Part shown: positions 11,328-21,953 of the stretch, piece by piece
Numbering within the stretch: the stretch's first letter is position 1
How the letters are laid out: every line of letters starts with the position of its first letter
NCBI GenBank assembly: GCA_023375785.1
Contig: SZWC01000517.1
Location: 342,792-406,791, forward strand
Direction: 5' to 3'
Source of the DNA: Penium margaritaceum
Lineage: Eukaryota > Streptophyta > Zygnematophyceae > Desmidiales > Peniaceae
DNA: 64,000 bases
Notes under the pieces: model-generated
Told to the model about the DNA's origin: nothing
The model's input: the letters and a program-made list of their open reading frames with translations, nothing else
Database searches by the model: none
Translations under genes and position numbers: made by a program

Positions 11328-12844
11328 GACCCAAAAGGAGCAGGGAATGAGGAGAGAGAGCGGCTGCGGCACAAGCAGGATGAGCAGGAGAAGCAGTGTC
11401 AAGCGGAGCAGGGGCAATTTGGCCGGATAGAGGGGAGAAGCACTCCAAAAGTGCAGGGCTATTAGCCAGGAGAATTTCTCAGGTCCATCCAGCACTGCAA
11501 TGTATAAAAGCTGCCAGGCGACCTCCCGTATTCTACCAAAAGTAAACACGCAACGCGAGACAGCATGAGCGTCCTCCTACATGCCTCCATCCTGTTTGGC
11601 ACCAGGAACTCTTTGGAGAGCAACGCCATGTGTTGTGATCACAGCTGCAGGTCAACAACTCCCAGCGCAGCAAGTGTGTGCACACCAACCCTGCTGCGAT
11701 GCACAAATGCTGAAGGTAGTGGAAGGGGGAGGAGACAGCTGAGCAGAGTATCACAGGAGAGGACGCTTTCCCATGGGGCTATCCCTGAGAAGCGATCGAA
11801 GAGGTGCTCCTTGCACCTGCAAGTGTTGAGGCGTGCACTCCGTGTTGACAGTCTCCTGCATACTGCAGCCTGGCACTCCTGGTACTGAGCAGCCTGCAGC
11901 CTTGATGGGTCAGCTACTTGCTCGACCCTTTTGAAGGGTAGGTTGGCAAGACTTTATCCACTGTCAAAGATGGGACCGTCCACCAAAACATACATAGCTG
12001 ATTGATCGAGGAGAGTGAGACGCGATGTGGGACCAAGATCCACAACTTGCGAACAGTTCCAGCATACAGCCTGCTTGCGAGTGACGTATGCTGTCAGCTG
12101 AAATGACTGTCCACTCATCCGCGTAAACTCCACAAAGAGGAAGAAGGCTGTATTTTGAGTTGACTGACCTAACACTTGTCTTTCGTCCTCGCCAGGCATG
12201 TAGCTTTAGCAGACTGTACCACTAACATCGTGACAAGGATTATTGCTCCACACTGGATCTCATCTAAATGCTATTGTAGGTTGGATGTCACAATTCTCAA
12301 CAATGTGTATTGTGACCAAAGTAGAGGGAAAGTCTATGGTCAGAAGTTACATTTGTAAAAATGCGATGATACATAAGAGCATGTCAATGCATTTGTACAT
12401 ATTGCTACTTCACCAACATGCACTCGGTACTCTGTAGGGCAACAGTGTTTAGAATCTGGTAACACTTCACTAAACTGGACAAACCGCTATCATTACAGGT
12501 CGATTGCCAAAAAGAATTCCAGTTCATGCTTGGCCACAACCCATGAGTTCCATGAAATGGAAGACAGCCTCAAACAATACTCTGCACCTTTTCGTATGTC
12601 TGTTTGCACCCATGATGAGATTCCGCTGAGGACCACTCGCAGAGAGTGTGGTTTTAGGGTTAAGGGTTTGGGCATGCACCTTGTCAACAAACCGTATCTC
12701 AGAAACCCCAAGTTCCCTTATCAATCTCTCACACTAACACCAGAAATTGAACTGTTTGTACAGAGACAACACAGAAGTAGCAAAGCCAGACACGCATGAC
12801 AAGAAGAAGACAATCTTCGAGCTTATTGTTGTTTTTCCTTCCCT
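11328..12844. other. Intergenic / 3' UTR stretch between two convergent genes
   Basis: Low-copy sequence with no gene I can support. It should contain the 3' UTRs of both flanking genes. A TATAAAAG lies at 11503-11510, and an open frame of 107 codons (11565-11888, +) follows it, but its Ser/Arg/Cys-rich product has no recognisable domain. An 81-codon frame (11954-12199, -) has fairly protein-like composition (one Cys-x2-Cys pair) but is also unrecognised. An 89-codon frame on + (12530-12799) overlaps - strand frames of similar length. Three degenerate telomere-like units (TTTTAGGG TTAAGGG TTTGGG) lie at 12652-12672. Confidence 0.5.
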
Positions 12845-12922
12845 CTAGGCAACAGGTTGCAACGTGGCTGCAGCCATCTCCCTCTTGATGGCAATGATGG
12901 TGTTGAGAACATCCTCCAGGTC
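12845..12922 (-). CDS. HDR: HDR / IspH, last coding exon
   Basis: HDR (4-hydroxy-3-methylbut-2-enyl diphosphate reductase) is the iron-sulfur enzyme that makes IPP and DMAPP in the last step of the plastid MEP pathway. On the - strand an acceptor GGCTTGCAG ends at 12923. The exon reads DLEDVLNTIIAIKREM, then AAATLQPVA, then a TAG stop (12845-12847). This matches the plant HDR C-terminus, where an EDVL segment is followed by a hydrophobic turn, IKRE and a short Leu-Gln-Ala tail. The match is short, so on its own it would be moderate. It gains weight from the clear HDR exon 1.4 kb upstream in the same orientation. Exons coding the roughly 110 residues in between, including the last cluster Cys and the active-site SGASTP region, are not in the sequenced bases and may lie in the gap. 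Confidence 0.7.
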   Translation of the reverse strand, partial: DLEDVLNTIIAIKREMAAATLQPVA

Positions 12923-13434
12923 CTGCAAGCCACATGCAGACGAGAGAGTTCTGTGTGCCGCACACTGACTGTGGCGGGAAAGGGGCTAGACAGGCTCCGA
13001 GCCCAACAATGGGGGTGAGGGCCGGGGAGGGGGGAGGGGGGTGCAGGTGAGGTTTGTGGAGAAAACGGGGCTAGAGAGGCAATTGGTGTTTATGGGGAAA
13101 ATGGGGATAGTTGGTCCGTTACGCAGGCCTTGCAAAACAGCAATGAAAACTCAAGACCAATTCGCATGTCTTGCAAAACGGCCGTGGGAAATTGAGGCCG
13201 ATGCGCATGGGGCCAGTAGGCGAGAGAATTACATCCGTCCCTCACAGCCTTCCATAGTGAAGCTTGTGGAGGAAGGGGTGGCCAAGGTGATGGAGTCGGG
13301 TCAGACACAACTTCACTGCCACACAACTCAGCAGGTAACAAGCTGAGGGGGGCGTAGGCGGTTGACGGAGGGCTGAGGGGGGTATGGACAGTAATGTCGG
13401 TTCGGGGAATTGTGAGAATGGTTTTGGGGGATAC

Positions 13435-14329
13435 NNNNNNNNNNNNNNNNNNNNNNNNNNNNNNNNNNNNNNNNNNNNNNNNNNNNNNNNNNNNNNNNNN
13501 NNNNNNNNNNNNNNNNNNNNNNNNNNNNNNNNNNNNNNNNNNNNNNNNNNNNNNNNNNNNNNNNNNNNNNNNNNNNNNNNNNNNNNNNNNNNNNNNNNNN
13601 NNNNNNNNNNNNNNNNNNNNNNNNNNNNNNNNNNNNNNNNNNNNNNNNNNNNNNNNNNNNNNNNNNNNNNNNNNNNNNNNNNNNNNNNNNNNNNNNNNNN
13701 NNNNNNNNNNNNNNNNNNNNNNNNNNNNNNNNNNNNNNNNNNNNNNNNNNNNNNNNNNNNNNNNNNNNNNNNNNNNNNNNNNNNNNNNNNNNNNNNNNNN
13801 NNNNNNNNNNNNNNNNNNNNNNNNNNNNNNNNNNNNNNNNNNNNNNNNNNNNNNNNNNNNNNNNNNNNNNNNNNNNNNNNNNNNNNNNNNNNNNNNNNNN
13901 NNNNNNNNNNNNNNNNNNNNNNNNNNNNNNNNNNNNNNNNNNNNNNNNNNNNNNNNNNNNNNNNNNNNNNNNNNNNNNNNNNNNNNNNNNNNNNNNNNNN
14001 NNNNNNNNNNNNNNNNNNNNNNNNNNNNNNNNNNNNNNNNNNNNNNNNNNNNNNNNNNNNNNNNNNNNNNNNNNNNNNNNNNNNNNNNNNNNNNNNNNNN
14101 NNNNNNNNNNNNNNNNNNNNNNNNNNNNNNNNNNNNNNNNNNNNNNNNNNNNNNNNNNNNNNNNNNNNNNNNNNNNNNNNNNNNNNNNNNNNNNNNNNNN
14201 NNNNNNNNNNNNNNNNNNNNNNNNNNNNNNNNNNNNNNNNNNNNNNNNNNNNNNNNNNNNNNNNNNNNNNNNNNNNNNNNNNNNNNNNNNNNNNNNNNNN
14301 NNNNNNNNNNNNNNNNNNNNNNNNNNNNN
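13435..14329. other. Assembly gap (895 N)
   Basis: Unsequenced bases. The length is not a round placeholder, so it may be an estimated gap size. It lies between the two HDR exons, and the sequenced flanks (12925-13434 and 14330-14365) contain no other HDR exon that I can find. A dinucleotide repeat touches its right edge and may be what broke the assembly. Open frames that cross the gap are meaningless. Confidence 0.99.
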
Positions 14330-14346
14330 ACACACACACACACACA
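14330..14346. repeat. (AC)n microsatellite at the gap edge
   Basis: Eight and a half AC units follow directly after the N run, so the true length is unknown. On the HDR strand this is a GT repeat starting about 20 bp inside the intron after the 5' splice site. Confidence 0.95.
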
Positions 14347-14365
14347 AGTACACATGCAATCGCAC

Positions 14366-14460
14366 TTGGGTGGCGTCGCAGATGGTGTTGAAGCTCATGA
14401 AGTGTTGGTTCACGTTGGCAAGCCCATACTTCTCCATCGTCGTCCTCTCCAGCAGCTTGC
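14366..14460 (-). CDS. HDR: HDR / IspH, internal exon
   Basis: On the - strand an acceptor TTTTTGGCTGGGCAG ends at 14461, and a 95-nt exon runs to a GT donor at 14365-14364 (CAA|GTGCG). It completes a split Gly codon and reads [20 protein letters not shown], then [11 protein letters not shown]. The NTICDATQ motif is the signature of plant and cyanobacterial IspH; its Cys is one of the three ligands of the iron-sulfur cluster. The preceding KLxExTxMxKYG segment matches the same family. Phase and both splice sites are consistent and there is no lesion. The exon before it, which should carry the GIANQTTML-type segment, is not found in 14461-14816. Either the upstream intron continues into the satellite or the gene is truncated here. 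Confidence 0.9.
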
Positions 14461-14816
14461 CTGCCCAGCCAAAAATATAAAAACTCATAGCCAGTTCATC
14501 TTTTCTGCACAGCGTCTGCTTTTCCAGTGCAGGATATCTATTTTCTTTAACAGTTTGCAAAAGGCTTAAGAAACAAACTTCACCAACTGTCTCCGCCTAA
14601 TCTCATCAGATCCTGGTCCTGCACGGCGGCTTCTTTTCCAGTGCCAGTCCTTAAAACTGGCAGGTTTTATGTTTTGTTTACATGCTGTGCAAAGCGTTGA
14701 GAGAAAACAAAACCGGCTGCACCATTACATCGTCGTCCCTGCAACACATCATATGGCGCGGTCGTCGTCCACGGAAATGGCAGGTACATCATCCATCAAT
14801 AAAAAAAGAGGGAAAA
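14461..14816 (-). other. HDR upstream intron, low-copy part
   Basis: No exon, RNA gene or known repeat seen on either strand. It holds a pyrimidine-rich stretch next to the HDR acceptor and a partly repeated CTTTTCCAGTGC(A/C)AG phrase (near 14518 and 14634). The sequence passes into the 20-mer satellite at about 14817 through an A-rich run (CAATAAAAAAAGAGGG). Confidence 0.6.
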
Positions 14817-17800
14817 CGCTGGCATACATTGGAAAATACTAACAGACATTGACAAACACTGGTATACATTGACGAACACTGGTAGACATTGACAAATACT
14901 GGTATACATTGGCAAACATTGGTAGACATTGGCAAACACTGGTAGACATTGACAAACACTGGTAGACATTGGCAAACACTGGTATACATTGGAACACACT
15001 GGTATACATTGAAAAACACTGGAAGACAATGACAAACACTGGTAGACATTGGCAAACACTGGTAGACATTGGCAAACACTGGTAGACATTGGCAAACACT
15101 GGTAGACATTGACAAACACTGGTAGATATTGGCAAACACTGGTAGACATTGGCAAACACTCGTAGAAATTGACAAACACTGGTAGACATTGACAAACACT
15201 GGTATACATTGACAAACACTGGTAGACATTGGCAAACACTGGTGTACATTGGCAAAGACTGGTAGACATTGGCAAACACTGGTACACATTGGCAAACACT
15301 TGTAGACATTGACAAACACTGGTACACATTGGCAAACACTTGTAGACATTGACAAACACTGGTATACATTGACAAACACTTGTATACATTGGCAAACACT
15401 GGTAGACATTAGCAAACACTGGTATGCATTGGAAAACACTGGTAGACATTGGAAAACACTAGTAGACATTGAAAAACACTGGTATGCATTGACAAACACT
15501 GGTAGACATTGGCAAACACTGGCAGACATTGACAAACACTGGTAGACATTGGCAAACACTGGTAGACATTGGCAAACACTAGTATACATTTTAAAACACT
15601 GGTATACATTTGCAAACACTAGTAGACATTGGCAAACACTAGTATACATTGACAAACACTGGTAGACATTGACAAACACTGGTAGACATTGACAAACACT
15701 GGTAGACATTGACAAACACTCGTATACATTGGCAAATACTGGTATACACTGACGAACACTGGCAGACATTGACAAATACTGGTATACATTGGCAAACACT
15801 GGTAGACATTGGCAAACACTGGTAGACATTGGCAAACAGAGGTAGACATTGAAAAACACTGGTAGACATTAACAAACACTGGCAGACATTGAAAAACACT
15901 GGTAGACATTGGCAAACACTGGTAGACATTGGCAAACACCTGTATACATTGACAAAAACTGGTATACATTGACAAACACTGGCAGACATTGAAAAACACT
16001 GGTAGACATTGACAAACACTGGTATACATTGACAAACACTGGTAGACATTGGCAAACACTGGTACACATTGGCAAACACTGGTATACATTGACAAACACC
16101 GGTATACATTGACAAACACTGGCACACATTGACAAACACTGGTAGACATTGACAAACACTGGTCTACATTGGAAAACACTAGTATACATTGGCAAACACT
16201 GGTAGACATTGGCAAACACTGGTATACATTGGCAAACACTGGTATACATTGGCAAACACTGGTAGACATTGGCAAACACTGGTAGACATTGAAAAACACT
16301 GGTATACATTGCCAAACACTGGTAGACATTGACTAACACTGGTACAAATTGGCAAACACTGGTAGACATTCGGAAACACTTGTAGACATTGGCAAACAAT
16401 GGTAGACATTGACAAACACTAGTAGACATTGGAAAACACTGGCAGATATTGGCAAACACTGGTAGACATTGACAGAAACTGGTAGACATTGACAAACACT
16501 GGTAGAAATTGACAAACACTGGTCCACATTGGCAAACACTGGCATACATTGACAAACACTGGTACACATTGGCAAACACTAGTATACATTGGCGAACACT
16601 GGTAGACATTGGCAAACAATGGTATACATTGGCAAACACTGGTAGACATTGACAAACACTGGTATGCATTGGCAAACAGTGGTAGATATTGGAAAGCACT
16701 GGTATACATTGGAAAACACTCGTAGACATTGATGAAACACTGGTAGACATTGGCAAACACTGGTACACATAGGCAAACACTGGTATACATTGGCAAACAC
16801 AGGTAGACATTGACAAACACTGGTATACATTGAGAAACACTGGTAGATATTGACAAACATTGGTAGACATTGACAAACAGTGGTAGACATTGGCAAACAC
16901 TGGTATACATTGGCAAACACTGGTAGACATTGGCAAACACTGGTATACATTGGCAAACACTGGTAGACATTGACAAACACTGGTATACCTTGACAAACAC
17001 TGGTATACATTGGCAAACACTGGAAGACATTGGCAAACACTCGTATACATTGGCAAACACTGGTAGACATTCGCAAACACGGGTAGACATTCACAAACAC
17101 TGGTATACATTGACAAACACTGGAAGACACTGTCAAACACTGGCAGACATTGACAAACACTGGTATGCATTGACAAAGACTGGTATACATTGGCAAACAC
17201 TGGTATTCATTGGCAAACATTGGTAGACATTGGCAAAGACTGGTATACATTGGCAAACACTGGAAGACATTCACAAAGACTGGTGTACACTGGAAAACAC
17301 TGGTAGACATTGGCAAACACTGGTATACATTGCCAAACACTGGTATACATTGGCAAACACTGGTAGACAGTGGCAAAGACTGGTATACATTGGAAAACAC
17401 TGGTGTACATTGGCAAACACTGGTAGACATTGAAAAACACTCGTATACATTGGCAAACACTAGTGTACATTGACAAACACTGGTATACATTGACAAACAC
17501 TGGTAGACATTGAAAAACACTGGTGCACATTGGCAAACACTAGTACACATTTACAAACACTGGCAGACATTGAAAAACACTGGTATAATCTAGCAAATAC
17601 TGAAAAACACTGGTAGAGATTGGCAAACACTGGTAGACATTTGCAAACACTTGTGGACATTGACAACAACTGGTAGACATTGACAAACACTTGCAGCCAT
17701 TGACAAACACTGGTAGACATTGGCAAACACTGGTAGACATAGGCAAACACTGGTATACATTGACAAACACTAGTATACATTGACAAACACTGGCATACAT

Positions 17801-20522
17801 TGACAAACATTGGTAGACATTGACAAACACTCGAATACATTTACAAACACTGGTAGACATTGGCAAACATTGGTAGACATTGGTGAACACTGGTATACAT
17901 TGGCAAATACTGGTATACATTGACAAACTCTGGTAGACATTGGCAAACACTGGTAGACATTGGCAAACACTAGTATTCATTGACAAACACAAGTATACAT
18001 TGACAATCACTGGCAGACATTGACTAACACTAGTAGACATTGACAAACACTGGTATACATTGACAAACACTGGTAGACATTGGCAAACACTGGTAGACAT
18101 TGGGAAACACTGGTATACATTAGCAAACATTGGTAGACATTGACAAATACTGGCATACATTGGAAAACACAGGTAGACATTGGCAAACACTGGTTTACAT
18201 TGGCTAACACTGGTATACATTGACAAACACTGGCAGACATTGGTAAACACCGGTAGACATTGGCAAACAGTGGTAGACATTGGCAAACACTGGTAGACAT
18301 TGGTAAACACTGGTAGACATTGGCAAATACTGGTAGACATTGGCAAACACTGGCATACATTGGCAAACACTGATATACATTGGCGAACACTAGTAGACAT
18401 TGGAAAACACTGGTAAACATTGGCAAACACAGGTAGACATTGACAAACACTGGTAGACATTGACATACACTGGTAGACATTGACAAACACTGGTATACAT
18501 TGTCAAACACTGGTAGACAGTAAGAAACACTGGTAGACATTGACAAACACTAGTATACATTGGCAAACACTGGTAGACATTGACAAACACTGGTAGACAT
18601 TGACAAACACTAATAGACATTGACAAACACTGGTAGACATTGGCAAACACTGGTAGACATTGACAAACCTTGGTAGACATTGGCAAAGACTTCCAGACAT
18701 TGACAAACGCTAGTAGACATTGACAAACACTGGTAGACATTGGCAAACACAAATATACATTGGCAAACACTGGGATGCATTGGCAAACAGTGGTAGACAT
18801 TGGCAAACACTGGTAGACATTGACAAACACTGGTGTACATTGGCAAACACTGGTAGACATTGGGAAACTCTAGTATACATTGGCAAACACTGATATACAT
18901 TGGCAAACACTGGTAGACATTGGCAAACACTGGTATACAGTGGCAAACCCAGGTGTACATTGGCAAACACTGGTATACATTGGCAAAAACTGGTATACAT
19001 TGGCAAACACTGATATACATTGACAAACACTAGCAGACATTGGCAAACACTGGTAGACATTGGCAAACACTGGTATACATTGGCAAACACTGGTACATAT
19101 TGACAAACACTGGCAAACATTGGCAAACACTGGTAGACATTGGCAAACACTGGTAGACATTGGCAAACACTGGTACACATTGGCAAACACTGGTAGACAT
19201 TGACAAACACTGGTAGACATTGACAAACACTGATATACGTTGGCAAACACTGGTAGACATTGGCAAACTCTGGTAGACATTGGCAAACACAGGTAGACAT
19301 TGGCAAACACTGGCAAACATCGACAAATACTCGTAGACATTGACAAATACTTGTAGACATTAGCAAACACTGGAAAACATTGGCAAACACTGGTATACAT
19401 TGGCAAACTCTTGTAGACATTGGAAAACACTTGTATACATTGGCAAACACTGGTATACATTGGCAAACACTGGTAGACATTGGCAAACACTGGTAGACAT
19501 TGGCAAACACTGGTATATATTGACAAACACCGGTGTAAATTGAAAAACACTGGTAGACATAGACAAACACTGGTAGACGTTGGAAAACACAGGTGGACAT
19601 TGAAAAACACTGGTAGATATTTGCAAAAACTAGTATACATTGGCAAACACTGGTAGACATTGACAAACACTGGTAGACATTGGCAAACACTAGTATACAT
19701 TGGCAAACACTGGTAGACATTGCCAAACACTGGTGTACAATGGCAAACTCTGGTAGACATTGACAAACACTTGTATACATTGACAAACACTGGTGTACAT
19801 TGGCAAACACTGGTAGACCTTGGCAAACTTTGGTATACATTGGCAAACTCTGGTATACATTTGCAAACACTGGTAGACCTTGACAAACAGTGGCAGAAAT
19901 TGACAAACACTGGTAGACTTTGGCTATCACTTGAAAACATTGGCAAACACTGGTATACATTGGAAAACAGTGGTATACATTGGCAAACACTAGTAGACAT
20001 TGGCAAACACTGGTATACATTGGCAAACACTGGTATACATTAACAAACACTGGTAGACATTGACCAACACTGGTATGTATGAGGAAACACTTGTAGACAT
20101 TGGCAAACACAGGTAGACTTTGGCAAACACTGGTAGACATTGACAAACACTGGTAGTCATTGACAAATACTGGCAGATATTGGCAAACACTGGTATGTAT
20201 TGGCAAACATTGGAAGACATTGGCAAACACTGGTATACATTAACAAACATTGGAATACATTGACAAACACTAGCAGACATTGACAAACACTGGTAGACAT
20301 TGACAAACACTGGTATACATTGACAAACACTGGTAGACATTGGCAAACACTCGTAGACATTGGCAAATACTGGTATACATTGGCAAACACTCGCAGACAT
20401 TGACAAACACTGGTAGACATAGGCAAACACTAATAGACATTGGCAAACACTAGTATACATTGACAAATACTGGTATAGATTGACAAACACTGGCAGACAT
20501 TGACAAAAACTGGTAAACATTG
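14817..20522 (+). repeat. 20-mer satellite, left part
   Basis: About 285 tandem copies of ACATTGGCAAACACTGGTAG. The main variable sites are G/A in TTGGC and G/T in GTAGAC; CAAACACTGGTA is nearly constant. The two 10-bp halves, ACATTGGCAA and ACACTGGTAG, differ at three positions, all transitions, so the unit looks like a dimer of an older decamer. All - strand frames stay open because 20 is not a multiple of 3; the resulting Cys/Val/Gln-rich 20-residue period is a by-product. Small phase slips occur, for example a 21-bp unit near 16730. The array is interrupted at 20522 by a retrotransposon and continues at 34414 in the same orientation and phase. Confidence 0.97.
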
Positions 20523-21899
20523 TGTCAGGTGGGGATCCACCGCATCTCCGCTGAGGAGAAGATGGATCTGCGGAGGGAAAATTGCTGCTCCCACGGATCT
20601 GCGGAACGTGGCTTTCGCGGCCAGAGATCCGCAGAGGAGGATGAAGGGGAGACCGCGGAGTGTCAGAGAACGCGCAAGGCATGCTGGCTCCCAGAGCAAG
20701 ACTGTGGTAGAGCGTGGGGTGGCGCAGAAACCAGTAGCGGTGAAGGAAAAGAGGCGGGAAAAATTGCCGCCAATGGACGGTGATCTTTCTACGGCTCATG
20801 GAAGCAATGGCTACGGAGAAGCCAAAATGGGCGGGACAGCTGGGTGAGAATCCGCGGTGGGAAAAGAACATGAACCGAGCCACGGAGAAGTGGAAGCGAC
20901 GGACGTGCAAAAACACATGACGGCAGAACCAGATGCCAGGAAAGAAGCTCTACCAATGAGAACTCATGGTGGGCAGCGATAATCAAGGAGGAGGACCGGG
21001 AGGACGCACCGCGCAAAGACAAAGATTCAAGGAAGAACACGAGACTGCGAGCACCCAAGCCGCGGAGTAGAGGAAGAAGCGGTAATTGAACAGGGAAATG
21101 TAGTAGTCGAGTGTGTGTGTGAGATCAAGGATGAGACCCGCAGTACGTGTTACGCACCGCGCGGAGTCCAACACAGGGGAAGAGTGTGGTAGGAGGAGTC
21201 TGAGAGAGCTAGATTTGGCAGATATAAGGTAGTAGTGTAGCAGAGAAACGAAGCTAACAAATGACGCGTGCCCTTTGTCTGATCTTGTGCAATTTGAGTC
21301 AATGTAAACCTACTTCCCACTTATGAGCCCGAGAGTCCTGACTTGTTCCGAATCGGATTGCTACATCCTCTCTTATCAATCCGCGCAAGGGATAGTCTGA
21401 TTCACACTCTTGCTTGGCCCTTCCAAGATCCGCAGCTGTAAAAGGAGCTATTGCGTTGCTCTCCGCGGAGGCCTTCCGCGGAGGACAAAATACCTCCTCT
21501 CCGAGTGTGTGTGGGACGAACTGCTCGACCCGCTCCCAGTCCTGGGTCCAACAGGGACTCCGCTAAGAACCATCACCTCCAGGGAACGCAAATTGGGTGA
21601 AGGGTGCGGCCGGCGACTCCGTGTCTTTGCAGACAACCACGAAACGAGGTTCCGCGGGCGTAGGAGTCAGGGGCCACAAGGTGGCAGACTCTTGTGCCGG
21701 CAAGGAGCGAGCCTTAGAGCATTACCCACAAGCGGGACCCGAAGGGTGTGAAGCATCCGCAGAAAACTAGGAGAGGTAGCGGATGAGCAGCAAAGCGGGT
21801 GCTGTCTGACCACCGCGGAATAACAGTGTCGCGGAGCAGACCAGATGCGGAAGTGAAAGCGCAGAAGCAGAACAGTGCGCAACAAAATTGGGGGTATCA
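20523..21899 (+). repeat. 5' LTR
   Basis: Begins TGTCAGGTGGGGATCC and ends GGGGGTATCA. It matches 33034-34413 throughout with scattered substitutions, many of them C/T or G/A at CpG. It is rich in the palindrome CCGCGG (seven copies seen, including two 13 bp apart near 21464 and 21477). The frame in any direction is frequently stopped, and I see no gene in it. Confidence 0.93.
21223..21228 (+). promoter_or_regulatory. Candidate TATA box in the 5' LTR
   Basis: TATAAG within GCAGATATAAGGTAG, in the second half of the LTR. It is unchanged in the 3' LTR (33737-33742) although the surrounding bases differ, which suits a promoter element. No transcription start can be read from sequence alone. Confidence 0.35.
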
Positions 21900-21905
21900 G
21901 TGTCA

Positions 21906-21922
21906 TGGTGCGGTGAGCGTGG
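21906..21922 (+). promoter_or_regulatory. Candidate primer binding site
   Basis: TGGTGCGGTGAGCGTGG starts with the TGG that pairs with a tRNA CCA end and lies six bases after the LTR end, slightly further than usual. I cannot assign the tRNA. An alternative is that GGTATCAG at the LTR edge is a remnant of an initiator-Met type site, but that part is shared with the 3' LTR and so belongs to the LTR. Confidence 0.3.
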
Positions 21923-21953
21923 ACACTTCTTTGCTCTCTGCAAGCAGAACTAC

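Noticed and set aside
11503-11888. A small gene with TATAAAAG and a 107-codon frame
   Set aside because: No recognisable domain, odd composition, and a position in the likely 3' UTR of the permease. One TATA-like string is expected by chance often enough.
11954-12199. 81-codon - strand frame with a CWNC pair
   Set aside because: Composition is plausible but there is no family match, no clear splice sites, and it lies downstream of the HDR stop.
13090-14569. Long frames of 335-421 codons crossing 13435-14329
   Set aside because: They are mostly N. Only the HDR exon at 14366-14460 on the - strand is supported.
14789-20516. - strand open frames of up to 506 codons rich in Cys, Val, Gln and Pro
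   Set aside because: A 20-mer without stops in any - strand frame gives a 20-residue period in all three frames. The Cys pattern is only the repeat, not a metal-binding protein.
20789-21174. Antisense open frames in the LTRs
   Set aside because: They overlap promoter and LTR sequence, differ between the two LTRs and contain no domains.
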